Assembly: GCF_016107705.1 (NCBI RefSeq)
Contig: NZ_JAEHGC010000015.1
Location: forward strand, 62,001 to 126,000
Length of the DNA stretch: 64,000 nucleotides
Origin: Neobacillus cucumis
Lineage (GTDB): Bacteria > Bacillota > Bacilli > Bacillales_B > DSM-18226
Direction: 5' to 3'
In this document: piece by piece, positions 33,215 to 42,863 of the stretch
Position numbering within the stretch: the first letter of the stretch is position 1
Layout: every line of letters begins with the position of its first letter
The notes under the pieces: model-generated
The model's input: the letters and a program-made list of their open reading frames with translations, nothing else
Databases searched by the model: none
What the model was told of the DNA's origin: nothing
Made by a program: the position numbers and the translations under genes

Positions 33215-34960
33215 CTATTTTTCCTTGAAAGAGAAAATCACCGTTTCTTCGTTTGTTGGGTTAAAGTAAGCAACCAAACTGGTTGGATGGGCAATAATCC
33301 TTCCTGATGCAAGATATTCCTTAAGGTCAAAGGAAAGACTTTCAAGCATGGTATGTTTAAATAAATCTTTTTCATCAAGCCCTAAATCTATAAAAGACTG
33401 TCCTAATAAGGAAGGGAACTCCGAGATTTGCTTATAAATTTTTACGCGCTCCTCTTTTGTGAAGCTCTGTTCCCACCAAGGTTTCCTTGGTTTATATTTA
33501 TGATGGATCAGATAGTCGTATTTCATCAACCCGATTACGATTTCCAAGTCCTTAATAGAGATGTGTTCTAAGAAGGAATGCAGTCTACGGAATAAGTCCT
33601 CCAATTGATGGCCGATTCTTGACCATCCTTGTTCATCCCAGAAAGTTCCGAATTGTTGGAAGAAATCAAATGGTGAAGAAAAGACGTTTGTAACTAAATA
33701 TTCTACTGTCAGGTCCATTCGATGGTCGTTCCAATATTTTTCTAATACATCTTCCACTTGTTTTATTTTGACAATGTCATCAAAAGAAAGTACGTTATTC
33801 CCCAAAATTTCATATGGCGAATGATCCATATAGATATACCCATGGTCATTAGCACGAAGCCGTACTCCGGTTCCTCTGAGCATTTTTAAAAATCCAAGTT
33901 GTAATTCTTCCGGTCGCAATTCAAAAACATCATTAAACGTTTTTCTGAAGGAATCGTAGTCTTCTTCGGGCAGGCCGGCAATTAAATCAAGATGCTGATC
34001 AATTTTACCGCCATCCTTCACCATCGTTACCGTTCGAGTTAACTTTGTGAAATTTTGTTTTCGCATTACCAGTTCGTTTGTAAAGTCATTGGTGGATTGA
34101 ACACCAATTTCAAAGCGGAATAATCCTTTCGGTGCCTCTTGATTCAGAAAATCAATAACTTCAGGGCGCATAATATCTGCGGTGATTTCAAACTGGAATA
34201 CCGTCCCTGGTAGGTGTTCATCAATCAAAAAACGAAACATTTCCATTGCGTAACTTCTGCTGATATTGAAGGTACGATCGACAAACTTAATCGTTTTGGC
34301 GCCATTTTCCATTAAATAACGAATATCCTCTTTAATTTTTTCTCTTTCAAAATAACGAACCCCGACTTCGATAGAAGATAAGCAAAATTGACAGCTAAAT
34401 GGACAACCACGGCTTGTCTCAATATAGGTGACACGTTTGCCAAGATACGGGATATCTTCTTCAAAACGGTAGGGTGAGGGGAGCTCTTTTAAATCAAGCT
34501 TATTCATTTGCGGCGTAACCACAGCTTGACCCTCATTACGGTATGCAATGCCAGGGACATTTCGATAGTCTTTGTTTGTTTCAATTTCTGAAAGAAGCTG
34601 CTTAAAGGTTTGTTCCCCTTCGCCCATCACAATAAAATCGACCTGAGGAATTTTTTCCATCCATTCCGATGTATCATAGGAAACTTCAGGACCCCCAAAA
34701 ACAATGATAATGGAAGGATCGATTTTTTTAAGCATATTTACGACTTTAATTGTTTCTTCTATATTCCAAATATAACAGCTGAATCCAATAACGTCCGGCT
34801 TTTGCTGATAGAGGTCGGTGACAATATTCATGACCGGGTCTTTTATCGTATATTCTTTAATTTTTATATTAAATTCAGGCATAGCGTAAGCCTTTAAATA
34901 ACGAATAGCCAGGTTCGTATGAATATACTTGGCATTTAAAGTAGTACAAATGACTTTCAT
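33215..34960 (-). CDS. B12-binding radical SAM protein with DUF4080
   Basis: A 581-aa enzyme. An N-terminal cobalamin-binding Rossmann-like domain (~1-140, with VIGFSCYIWN and VFGGPEVSYD) is followed by a radical SAM core with C186-x3-C190-x2-C193 (CPFSCQFC) and a C-terminal DUF4080 region (~370-581). Such proteins typically do SAM-dependent methylations or other radical reactions on unknown substrates; this subfamily is uncharacterised. It is monocistronic and divergent from the ferredoxin oxidoreductase genes, whose product could supply low-potential electrons. That link is inferred. Confidence 0.88.
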   Translation of the reverse strand: MKVICTTLNAKYIHTNLAIRYLKAYAMPEFNIKIKEYTIKDPVMNIVTDLYQQKPDVIGFSCYIWNIEETIKVVNMLKKIDPSIIIVFGGPEVSYDTSEWMEKIPQVDFIVMGEGEQTFKQLLSEIETNKDYRNVPGIAYRNEGQAVVTPQMNKLDLKELPSPYRFEEDIPYLGKRVTYIETSRGCPFSCQFCLSSIEVGVRYFEREKIKEDIRYLMENGAKTIKFVDRTFNISRSYAMEMFRFLIDEHLPGTVFQFEITADIMRPEVIDFLNQEAPKGLFRFEIGVQSTNDFTNELVMRKQNFTKLTRTVTMVKDGGKIDQHLDLIAGLPEEDYDSFRKTFNDVFELRPEELQLGFLKMLRGTGVRLRANDHGYIYMDHSPYEILGNNVLSFDDIVKIKQVEDVLEKYWNDHRMDLTVEYLVTNVFSSPFDFFQQFGTFWDEQGWSRIGHQLEDLFRRLHSFLEHISIKDLEIVIGLMKYDYLIHHKYKPRKPWWEQSFTKEERVKIYKQISEFPSLLGQSFIDLGLDEKDLFKHTMLESLSFDLKEYLASGRIIAHPTSLVAYFNPTNEETVIFSFKEK

Positions 34961-35102
34961 TCGATTTCTCCTTATTTATAATAAATAACATTTAATTATA
35001 ACCCATTCTTGGCTAATAGAGTAGATGTTAAACGGGTGAAGTGGCAGAGAACAGGTTGAATCGCACCTGTTATACCACAGGTTCAACCCTGTTATATAAT
35101 TA

Positions 35103-35116
35103 TGAAAACGCTTCAA
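35103..35116 (+). promoter_or_regulatory. cre-like site upstream of the oxidoreductase operon
   Basis: TGAAAACGCTTCAA fits TGWAARCGYTWNCW at 13 of 14 positions. It sits ~190 bp before the gamma-subunit gene, in a 339-bp intergenic region that also holds an AACAGGTTGAA/TTCAACCCTGTT imperfect inverted repeat (35050-35094). Confidence 0.4.
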
Positions 35117-35299
35117 AGTCATTCGTATTAAGGTTTTTTTATAAAAATTACAAAGTGTTATAAGAAATTTCCTTTATGTATAACATTTGTCACAGACTTA
35201 TTAGAAACAATTACCTTACAATACTCTTGGGGAAGTTAATCTATATTACTTTTTTATAAAAAGCACTTCGATGCTTTTTGTCTATCGGGAGGGGATACT

Positions 35300-36313
35300 A
35301 TGTCGGTATTACCGAAGAAAAATGTATTGGGATTTTTTGAAATCCGTTTGGAATCCATTGGTGGATTAGGTGCGAACTTAGCTGGAAAAATGCTTGCAGA
35401 AGCAGGTGTATTAGGGCTTGGCTTAAATGGCTCTAATTTTTCATCTTATGGTTCGGAGAAAAAAGGTTCTCCAGTGAAAAGCTTTATCCGCTTTTGTGAG
35501 CCTGAAGTTCAAATTAGGGACCATAGTCCAATCGAACAGCCACATATAGTAGGTGTTTTCCATGAAGCACTATACAAAACGATTAATGTTGTCAGCGGCT
35601 TAAATCCTGATGGAATTGTTTTAGTAAACACAGCTAGAGATTTTGATGAAGTAAAAAGAGATTTAAAACTTGAATACGGAACGCTTGCCATCGTTGATGC
35701 TTTAACGATTGCCGTGGAAGAAAAAACAAAGGTCAATACAGCAATGCTTGGAGCGCTGTATCGAATTTGTGATTTCTTGGACCCAGAGTCGATGCGAGAT
35801 GTGATCCGTAAAACGTTTGAAAAAAAATATCCACATCTTGTAGAGCCAAATATTCGTACCTTTAATCGCGGTTTTGAAGAAGTTCAATTTAAAACCTATC
35901 AAGTGCCGGATGGGGCGGAAGGTAAAGCATTTACCCGTCCGCAGCCACTGTTGGGATTTATGACCCAAGAAATTGGCGGCGCCATTGTAACTCAAGGTAA
36001 TAGTATTTTAAAAGATTTAAGTGGCTCAAGACAAGGATTTCTGCCGGAATTTAACCGGGATAAATGCATTGATTGTGCTGCCTGTGATAATGTTTGTCCA
36101 GATTTTTGCTTTGTATGGGAAGAAGGAGAAGATAAACGGGGCCGAAAGCAAATGTTCCTGAAAGGAATTGACTACCAATATTGCAAAGGCTGCCTAAAAT
36201 GTGTAGAAGCATGTCCTACAGCTGCGCTGGGTGATCTACGTGAAATGATAGGTTATGCAGATGCAAACCGTGTTAAGCAAAACTTTCCTTATGTAGCAGG
36301 GGGTAGTTACTAA
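35300..36313 (+). CDS. 2-oxoacid:ferredoxin oxidoreductase gamma subunit fused to ferredoxin
   Basis: A 337-aa protein. The N-terminal ~200 residues are the gamma domain (SIGGLGANLAGKMLAEAG). The C-terminal part carries two [4Fe-4S] motifs of the delta type: CIDCAACDNVCP starting at residue 256 and CKGCLKCVEACP starting at 295. Together with the following alpha-beta gene it forms a CoA-dependent oxidative decarboxylase that reduces ferredoxin. The substrate may be pyruvate, 2-oxoglutarate or a branched-chain keto acid. GGGAGGGG precedes the ATG. The stop overlaps the next start by one base. Confidence 0.88.
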   Translation: MSVLPKKNVLGFFEIRLESIGGLGANLAGKMLAEAGVLGLGLNGSNFSSYGSEKKGSPVKSFIRFCEPEVQIRDHSPIEQPHIVGVFHEALYKTINVVSGLNPDGIVLVNTARDFDEVKRDLKLEYGTLAIVDALTIAVEEKTKVNTAMLGALYRICDFLDPESMRDVIRKTFEKKYPHLVEPNIRTFNRGFEEVQFKTYQVPDGAEGKAFTRPQPLLGFMTQEIGGAIVTQGNSILKDLSGSRQGFLPEFNRDKCIDCAACDNVCPDFCFVWEEGEDKRGRKQMFLKGIDYQYCKGCLKCVEACPTAALGDLREMIGYADANRVKQNFPYVAGGSY

Positions 36314-38607
36314 TGGCAATTTTAGAAGATAAATTATTAACAAATCAGGTTGCTGAACAATTATCAACCTTTGAATCCGGAAATGAAATGGCGGCGATGG
36401 CTGCTGCACAAATCAATTATCACATCATGGGGTATTTTCCTATTACACCATCGACTGAAGTAGCCCAATTCTTAGATCAAATGAAAACGCGCGGAGAGCA
36501 TGATATCAAATTAATACCCGCAGATGGAGAGCACGGTTCAGCAGGAATTTGTTATGGTGCCGCAGCAACAGGTGCCAGGGTATTCAATGCGACAAGTGCA
36601 AATGGATTCCTTTATATGATTGAACAGCTGCCGGTTCAAGCTGGTACACGCTTCCCAATGGTGATGAACCTTGTGACTCGTGCAGTCAGCGGGCCGCTTG
36701 ATATTAGAGGCGATCATTCCGATCTATATTATGGCTTGAATATTGGCTGGGTCATTTTAACAGCCAAAACACCCCAGGCAGTTTACGATATGAATATTAT
36801 TGCACTTAAAATTGCAGAACATTCTAAAGTCCGCTTGCCGGTTATTGTTGCTTACGATGGCTTTTTTACTTCCCATCAAAAACGCAGAGTTGAATATTTC
36901 AAAGACCGCCGTGTAGTTCAACAATTTGTAGGGGAGTGTCCAACTGATTATAATTTTATTAGGGACCCGCAGAAATCGGTTACTATTGGAGCCCACATGA
37001 ATGGGCAGGACTTGATGAATAACCATTTCCAGCAATCAGAAGCGTTATACAATGCGGGGGAAGTCTTTAAGGAGGTTGCAGCGGAATATGCAAAACTATC
37101 CGGAAGAGAATATCCAGTTCTTGATTTATATAAAATGGAAGATGCTGAGGTTGCATTATTCCTATTAAACTCTGCTGCTGAATCGGCAAAGGATGTTGTT
37201 GACGGGTTACGGGCAAAAGGAATCAAAGCCGGTGTAATCAGCCCTAATATTATTCGCCCATTCCCTGCAAAGGAAATTCGGGAAGCACTCAAAAATGTGA
37301 AAGCCTTATTAGTTGGTGAACGTGCCGATTCATATGGTGCGCATGGGCCAAATTTAACACATGAAGTGAAGTCTGCTCTTCAAGACGACAAAGCAAATCA
37401 AACGATCGTCTTAAGCCGCGTGTTTGGACTTGGCGGGAAAGATTTTTATGCTAGTGATGCACAAGAATTTTTCAAATTAACGATGGATGCAATGGAAAAG
37501 GGTTATGCTGAGAACCCGTTTGATTACTATGGGCATATTCCTGGGAACCCGGAAAAGATTCTTAAACCAGTTATTTCCCCGCAGCATGGGGATGTCTATA
37601 AATCGGGATTAATTGAAGTTAAAATGGATGAAGAAACAAATAAATTAAAGGTGAAAATCCCGCCGCTCCGAGCCTTAACAGGTAAACCGAAACGAATTGC
37701 CTCCGGCCATGGAGCCTGCCCAGGCTGTGGAATTTTCGCAGGTCTTGAACTGTTTTTTAAAGGAATTGAAGGCGATATTGTCACGCTTTTCCAAACTGGC
37801 TGTGCCTATGTTACGACTACTGCTTATCCGCATAGTTCACATAAGCAAACGATGATGCACAATTTATTCCAAAACGGGGCAGCTACGCTTTCGGGAACAG
37901 TTGAAGCCTTTATGGAATTGAAGCGCAGGGGGGAAATTCAAGTATCGGATGATGCCACATTTGTTATGATTACTGGTGACGGCGGAATGGATATTGGAAT
38001 GGGCTCAGCAATTGGTACAGCCCTTCGCGGTCATAAACTGATCATGCTTGAATATGATAATGAAGGCTACATGAATACGGGTTCGCAAATGTCTTATTCC
38101 ACTCCACTTGGCCATATGACGAGCACATCGGGTGTAGGAAAGGCACAACGCGGAAAAGCCTTTCATCATAAGGATACTGCTCAAATCATGGCAGCTACGA
38201 ATATTCCATATGTGTTTACAGGATCTGAAGCATTCCCGCAAGATTTGATTAAAAAGGGAGCAAAGGCTCAGTGGTATGCACAAAATGTTGGGACTGTTTA
38301 TGGGAAAATCTTGATTACCTGTCCATTAAATTGGAAATCGGATGACCGGTACGGTACAACCATTGTAGAAGAAGCTGTAAACTCCTGTTTCTTCCCACTT
38401 TATGAGGTGGAACAGGGAGTTACCAATATTACCTATAATCCGGAAGAGAAAAACAAACGGATTCCACTTGCTGATTGGCTTAAATATATGGGCAAGACAA
38501 AGCACCTTTTAAAAGATGAAAACAAACCAATTTTAGAAGAATTTGAAGCAGAAGTAGAAAAAAGATGGCAGCGGTTAAAAGCCAAGCATGAAAACCCTAT
38601 GTTATAA
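36313..38607 (+). CDS. 2-oxoacid:ferredoxin oxidoreductase alpha-beta fusion
   Basis: A 764-aa subunit. The alpha part (~20-410) has the pyrimidine-binding region (GYFPITPSTEVAQFLDQ and GPLDIRGDHSD) and the domain with VLVGERADSYGAHGP-type features. The beta part (~450-764) binds thiamin diphosphate, with GHGACPGCGIFAGLE and the GDG...N-type motif starting at residue 556 (GDGGMDIGMG) followed by DNEGYMNTG. The alpha-beta fusion is a less common layout than separate KorA/KorB. It is translationally coupled to the gamma-delta gene. Its presence suggests ferredoxin-dependent metabolism under low oxygen. Confidence 0.9.
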   Translation: MAILEDKLLTNQVAEQLSTFESGNEMAAMAAAQINYHIMGYFPITPSTEVAQFLDQMKTRGEHDIKLIPADGEHGSAGICYGAAATGARVFNATSANGFLYMIEQLPVQAGTRFPMVMNLVTRAVSGPLDIRGDHSDLYYGLNIGWVILTAKTPQAVYDMNIIALKIAEHSKVRLPVIVAYDGFFTSHQKRRVEYFKDRRVVQQFVGECPTDYNFIRDPQKSVTIGAHMNGQDLMNNHFQQSEALYNAGEVFKEVAAEYAKLSGREYPVLDLYKMEDAEVALFLLNSAAESAKDVVDGLRAKGIKAGVISPNIIRPFPAKEIREALKNVKALLVGERADSYGAHGPNLTHEVKSALQDDKANQTIVLSRVFGLGGKDFYASDAQEFFKLTMDAMEKGYAENPFDYYGHIPGNPEKILKPVISPQHGDVYKSGLIEVKMDEETNKLKVKIPPLRALTGKPKRIASGHGACPGCGIFAGLELFFKGIEGDIVTLFQTGCAYVTTTAYPHSSHKQTMMHNLFQNGAATLSGTVEAFMELKRRGEIQVSDDATFVMITGDGGMDIGMGSAIGTALRGHKLIMLEYDNEGYMNTGSQMSYSTPLGHMTSTSGVGKAQRGKAFHHKDTAQIMAATNIPYVFTGSEAFPQDLIKKGAKAQWYAQNVGTVYGKILITCPLNWKSDDRYGTTIVEEAVNSCFFPLYEVEQGVTNITYNPEEKNKRIPLADWLKYMGKTKHLLKDENKPILEEFEAEVEKRWQRLKAKHENPML

Positions 38608-38615
38608 GTGAAGAA

Positions 38616-38645
38616 AGGCAAAGCGCTTAGCGTTTTGCCTTTTTA
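38616..38645 (+). terminator. Terminator after the oxidoreductase operon
   Basis: AGGCAAAGCGCT / AGCGTTTTGCCT stem with a T5 tail. Confidence 0.85.
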
Positions 38646-38754
38646 TAGTAGAAAAGGAGTACTATAAGAGGATTTTTGTTCTATAATGTAGAATATATAA
38701 ACTTATAATATGATGAGTGGAGCTACATTATTGGAAGTCATGGGGTGGCGATAC

Positions 38755-39933
38755 GTGGAAAAGCAAGTTCAGAAAAATAACGCTTTACCTATAAATGAAG
38801 CAGGTAATATACATATAGAAGAAAATAGGAATACCCACGTTGGGAATAGAAATAACCCTAAGTATCCATTTCTTGAAGAATTAAGGAAACTAAAAAAAAG
38901 TGAACGGAAGTTTAGAAGGATTTTTGAGGATTCGATTGACGGGCTTCTTTTATGGAATGATCAATTTCAGATTGTCGATCTTAATAGCAGTGCAGAAGAC
39001 ATATTTGGTCTTTCTAAAGACCTTTTGATTGGCAAGGATCTTTTTAGATTATTCAGTGATACTAATTTCAAACAAGAAATCATCAAACATGTTGAACAAG
39101 TAATGGATAAGGGGAAGCATTCTTCGACGATTATTATTGAATCAGAAGAAGGCCAAAAAAGATATTTTGATTATTCATCAAAACACGAGATTGTTGAGGG
39201 CTTAAACTTTACGGTAATTAAAGATATTACCGAAAAGATGGAAATACAGGAGCAGCTTCGTAAATCCGATACGTTAAACGTAATAGGAGAGCTTGCTGCC
39301 GGGATTGCGCATGAAATTCGTAATCCAATGACGGCCTTAAAGGGCTTTATTCAATTACTTGAAGGCAGTATTAAATCAGAACATGAAATGTATTATCAAG
39401 TTATAACATCAGAATTACAGCGTATCGATTCAATCATTAATGAGTTTTTGATTTTAGCAAAGCCACAGGCAAAACGGTTTCAGGAAAAAGATATTAAACT
39501 AATAATGAAGGAAACGGTTGACCTTCTGAACGCTCAAGCAGTCTTGCATAATGTACAATTTATTACGAGTTATGAAAACAACCTTCCGCTTATTTTTTGT
39601 GAACCGAATCAATTAAAAAAGGTTTTTATCAATATTATCAAAAATGCTATAGAAGTAATGCCGGATGGCGGTAATATCTTAATTAAAATCAACCAAACAG
39701 AAAATAACCAAATTCGGATTTCGATTTGCGATGAAGGGGCGGGAATTCCGGAAGAAAAAATAAAAAAACTAGGTGAACCTTTTTATACGACTAAGGAACG
39801 GGGAACCGGACTAGGTTTAATGGTAAGTTACCGGATTATTGAAGAACATCAGGGAACCATTCAAATAGAAAGCGAAATAGGGAAGGGAAGCACTTTTACC
39901 ATTATCCTTCCACTCTTAGAAAATTCAAAATGA
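38755..39933 (+). CDS. Cytoplasmic PAS-domain histidine kinase (sporulation-kinase-like)
   Basis: Orphan sensor kinase with no transmembrane segment. A PAS domain (~50-160, RIFEDSIDGLLLWNDQFQIV) is followed by HisKA with His186 in AAGIAHEIRNPMTALKGF and an HATPase domain with an N box (KNAIEVMPDG) and G boxes (DEGAGIPE, GTGLGL). The HEIRNPMTALKGF signature is that of the KinA/KinC/KinE group feeding the Spo0A phosphorelay. The start is uncertain. GTG 38755 has GGGGTGG six nt upstream, but TTG 38731 and ATG 38710 are open too. No response regulator is adjacent, which fits an orphan phosphorelay kinase. Confidence 0.83.
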   Translation: MEKQVQKNNALPINEAGNIHIEENRNTHVGNRNNPKYPFLEELRKLKKSERKFRRIFEDSIDGLLLWNDQFQIVDLNSSAEDIFGLSKDLLIGKDLFRLFSDTNFKQEIIKHVEQVMDKGKHSSTIIIESEEGQKRYFDYSSKHEIVEGLNFTVIKDITEKMEIQEQLRKSDTLNVIGELAAGIAHEIRNPMTALKGFIQLLEGSIKSEHEMYYQVITSELQRIDSIINEFLILAKPQAKRFQEKDIKLIMKETVDLLNAQAVLHNVQFITSYENNLPLIFCEPNQLKKVFINIIKNAIEVMPDGGNILIKINQTENNQIRISICDEGAGIPEEKIKKLGEPFYTTKERGTGLGLMVSYRIIEEHQGTIQIESEIGKGSTFTIILPLLENSK

Positions 39934-39959
39934 AAAGCAATCCGGGCGGATTGCTTTTG
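39933..39959. terminator. Bidirectional terminator between the PAS kinase and mtnK
   Basis: AAAAGCAATCC / GGATTGCTTTT with a GGGC loop, between convergent genes. Confidence 0.88.
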
Positions 39960-41147
39960 CTATTTAATCGTTTCTTTTACAACATTGATAAATTGAGTCA
40001 GCTCTTTTATTTCCTTCCGCTGTTTAATGAGTAATGTCCCTAATTCCAATGATTTTCTTTTTGCGGTTAATCTGACATTTTCATCTTCAATACGGTCCAA
40101 ATCGGCCACATGGGCAAGGCCAATTGTTCTTCTAATCAATTCACAGCCTGCAAATCCAAGGGCATCCTCAAAGTATTTTGAGAGAACGTGGTTCAAAAAT
40201 AATTGGGTATTTACTAATTTCTCTTTATTTTCTACTTCCCAAAGGCGGCTGAATTCTTTATGAAAAACATTCCAGACCGTCTCGACATGGTTAATAAAGA
40301 TATTGCGTTTATCATTGTTAACAATAACTTGGAACAGTAAATTTGCAAATACCTGCCCTATATCAAATCCAGCAGGACCATAATAAGCAAATTCGGGATC
40401 AATCACTTTTGTCTCGGAGTGATTTGCGAACATACTTCCCGTGTGCAAATCACCATGAAGTAGAACTTCTGCTTCTGTTAAAAAACTTTTTTTCAACACG
40501 GAAACATGAAAGATTAAATCGTCGTCTTTCCAAAGAGATTCAACATCAGCGCGCAAACCCTCTTCAAATTCATTCGTTTCAGCATCATAATAAGGATCCG
40601 TAAAAATAAGGTCTTCTGTTATATTGCATAATTCCGGATTAATAAAATTTTGTACTTGCTCCTTTTTTACCGCTGGTCCTAACGAATAATCGGAGGTATA
40701 AAATAATGTTTTCGCTAGATATTCACCAAGATGCTTTGATATTAAAGGATAGGTTTCCCCATTGATAAATCCTGTTCTTGCAATGGAAAGATGGGAAAGG
40801 TCCTCCATCACAGTTACTGCTAATATATCATTGGTATAATAAACTTCCGGAACGTAGGCTGGTGCAAGATGACCAAATATTTTTAAAGCGTCGGCTTCGA
40901 TTTTTGCTCTTTTAACGGTCAACGGCCAGCTTTCTCCAACAACTTTCGCATAAGGTAGAGCTTGTTTAATAATAATACTTTTACTACTTTTTTGCTCTAC
41001 GAGATGAAAAACTAAGTTTAAATTCCCATCCCCAATTTCCTTACAGGCTAGTTGGGACTCTGCATCAAATATATTCAGTTCTAATGCTAGCTGGATTGCG
41101 GTGGTTTCCTTTAAAGGCTGATACGCTTCTAGATTTAAAATACTCAT
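39960..41147 (-). CDS. mtnK: 5-methylthioribose kinase
   Basis: Phosphorylates 5-methylthioribose at C1, an entry step of the methionine salvage pathway. The 395 aa show the aminoglycoside-phosphotransferase-like fold: a nucleotide-loop region (IGDGNLNLVFHLV), Brenner motif LLHGDLHTGSMF with catalytic Asp and the metal-binding DPEFAYYGPAGFDIG. AGGAGG precedes the ATG. The leader contains a SAM riboswitch and terminator, so expression rises when SAM is low. In B. subtilis mtnA follows mtnK. Here the gene ends at a terminator and mtnA is absent. Confidence 0.96.
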   Translation of the reverse strand: MSILNLEAYQPLKETTAIQLALELNIFDAESQLACKEIGDGNLNLVFHLVEQKSSKSIIIKQALPYAKVVGESWPLTVKRAKIEADALKIFGHLAPAYVPEVYYTNDILAVTVMEDLSHLSIARTGFINGETYPLISKHLGEYLAKTLFYTSDYSLGPAVKKEQVQNFINPELCNITEDLIFTDPYYDAETNEFEEGLRADVESLWKDDDLIFHVSVLKKSFLTEAEVLLHGDLHTGSMFANHSETKVIDPEFAYYGPAGFDIGQVFANLLFQVIVNNDKRNIFINHVETVWNVFHKEFSRLWEVENKEKLVNTQLFLNHVLSKYFEDALGFAGCELIRRTIGLAHVADLDRIEDENVRLTAKRKSLELGTLLIKQRKEIKELTQFINVVKETIK

Positions 41148-41183
41148 GATTTATTCCTCCTGTTTATTAGAGGCTTTTTCAAA

Positions 41184-41216
41184 CGAAAAAAGCCTCTTTC
41201 TCATTTGAAAGAGGCT
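41184..41216 (-). terminator. Riboswitch-controlled terminator of mtnK
   Basis: On the minus strand AGCCTCTTTC / GAAAGAGGCT is followed by T6. Just after it, GAAAAAGCCTCT can pair with the GAGGCTTTTTTC that forms the terminator's own 3' arm and tail, giving a second, mutually exclusive hairpin. Confidence 0.9.
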
Positions 41217-41245
41217 AAAGGACAATTGTTTTTTGTTCTTCGCAC

Positions 41246-41397
41246 CTCTTATCTCTCAGAAAGTAATCTTTCTGTTGGAATTAGCACCGTGCCTTGTGGG
41301 AGGATTCCCGGCGCAGCTGCGCCCCATTTTACAATGGAATTTCGGTCGGTTGCTGGGCTTCAAAGGGCCAAATCCCTCAGCCAGCTCGTGATAAGAG
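41246..41397 (-). ncRNA. SAM-I riboswitch (S-box) upstream of mtnK
   Basis: Read on the minus strand, P1 CTCTTATC pairs with GATAAGAG. Between them lie the conserved GAGGGA, GAAGCCCAGCAACC, AAGGCACGGTGCTAATTCC and GAGAGATAAGAG elements in the correct order. A GGCGCAGCTGCGCC hairpin makes one arm unusually GC-rich. Binding of SAM should promote the terminator at 41184-41216. Confidence 0.96.
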
Positions 41398-41431
41398 AAA
41401 ATCTAATTTTCATTTTTTTCAATATGTTGAA

Positions 41432-41461
41432 ATAATAACAGTAATATAATAATAGTGTCAA
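41432..41461 (-). promoter_or_regulatory. mtnK promoter
   Basis: On the minus strand TTGACA (41461-41456), an 18-bp spacer and TATTAT (41437-41432). The start point would lie ~28 nt before the riboswitch. Confidence 0.7.
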
Positions 41462-41609
41462 TATTTTTAAAAAATTATTTATAATATTCAGGTTTTCTAT
41501 CTTCGAAAATGGAAACAGTAAAATTTTTACTTTACAAGCCGTTATAAAAGTAATATCATTTGTGACTAGAATTTCAATAATAATTTACTTTTTAAGCAGG
41601 TGAGAACAT

Positions 41610-42788
41610 TTGAACACTTTTCCACCATCAAATCTATTAGAAAATCTACCGAAACAATTTTTTGCGTCATTAGTAAAAAAAGTGGGGCAATACATTAAAG
41701 CAGGTCATGATGTCATTAATTTAGGCCAGGGTAACCCCGATCAACCAACCCCAAAACATATTGTTGAGAAGCTAAAAGAAGCAGCCGAGAAACCGATAAA
41801 TCATAAATATTCGCCTTTTCAGGGTTTTCAATATTTGAAGCAGGCGGCAGCAGAATTTTATCAAAGGGAATATGGTGTTTCTGTTAACCCCGACAAAGAA
41901 ATTGCGATTTTATTTGGCGGAAAAGCAGGTTTGGTTGAATTACCGTTATGCCTATTAAATCCAGGAGATACCATCCTAGCTCCTGACCCAGGATATCCGG
42001 ATTATTGGTCCGGGGTAGCCCTTGCACAGGCAAAAATGGTTACAATGCCCTTAAGGGAAAAAAATCATTTTTTACCTGATTATGAGGAATTATCACAAGA
42101 AGCTTTAACAAATGCAAAATTAATGTTTCTTAACTATCCGAATAATCCTACAGGAGCGACCGCAACAGAGGAGTTTTTCTCTGAAACCGTTAAGCTAGCA
42201 AACGAACATAATCTTTGCGTTGTCCATGATTTTGCTTATGGTGCAATTGGCTTTGACGGGGAAAAACCTTTAAGCTTTTTACAGGTAGAGGGAGCAAAAG
42301 AGGTTGGAATCGAAATCTATACATTGTCTAAGACTTATAATATGGCTGGCTGGCGTGTAGGGTTTGCTGTAGGAAATGAAAGTATCATTTCATCAATTGA
42401 GCTTTTGCAGGATCACTTATATGTTAGTCTGTTTGGCGCCGTACAGGAAGCGGCTGCGGAAGCATTAACGGGACCGCAGGATTGTGTATGGGAGCAAAAC
42501 AAACTGTATGAACGTAGAAGGAATATTTTAATTGATGGACTTAGAACGATTGGCTGGGAGGTAACGGCACCGAAAGGATCGTTTTTTGCCTGGTTAAAGG
42601 TTCCTAATGGATTTACTTCTGAGGAATTTGCCAATCTTCTACTTGACGAAGCTCATATTATGGTTGCGCCCGGGATTGGCTTTGGCAGCTTTGGTGAAGG
42701 GTATGTTCGTGTTGGATTATTAACAGACGAGGAAAGACTTAAAGAAGCTGTCAGAAGAATAAGTTCCTTAGAAATTTTCAAAAAATAG
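41610..42788 (+). CDS. mtnE: Methionine salvage aminotransferase MtnE
   Basis: A PLP-dependent aminotransferase converting 4-methylthio-2-oxobutyrate to methionine, the last step of the salvage pathway. The 392 aa contain the substrate-binding INLGQGNPDQPTP, GGKAGLVELP, DPGYPDYW, NYPNNPTGA and the PLP lysine in TLSKTYNMAGWRVG. Assignment to MtnE relies on its place between mtnK and mtnWXBD and on sequence type. The TTG start is preceded by CAGGTGAGAAC. No S-box is visible upstream, so its regulation may differ from that of its neighbours. Confidence 0.88.
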   Translation: MNTFPPSNLLENLPKQFFASLVKKVGQYIKAGHDVINLGQGNPDQPTPKHIVEKLKEAAEKPINHKYSPFQGFQYLKQAAAEFYQREYGVSVNPDKEIAILFGGKAGLVELPLCLLNPGDTILAPDPGYPDYWSGVALAQAKMVTMPLREKNHFLPDYEELSQEALTNAKLMFLNYPNNPTGATATEEFFSETVKLANEHNLCVVHDFAYGAIGFDGEKPLSFLQVEGAKEVGIEIYTLSKTYNMAGWRVGFAVGNESIISSIELLQDHLYVSLFGAVQEAAAEALTGPQDCVWEQNKLYERRRNILIDGLRTIGWEVTAPKGSFFAWLKVPNGFTSEEFANLLLDEAHIMVAPGIGFGSFGEGYVRVGLLTDEERLKEAVRRISSLEIFKK

Positions 42789-42817
42789 TTGACAGATTTT
42801 TTTTTTCTTGGGATAAT
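42789..42817 (+). promoter_or_regulatory. mtnW promoter
   Basis: TTGACA directly after the mtnE stop codon, a 17-bp spacer that is almost all T, then GATAAT. Confidence 0.75.
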
Positions 42818-42863
42818 CCTTTATAAAGTTAAGCAACGTTTAAAAGTGAATATAACGAATGTT

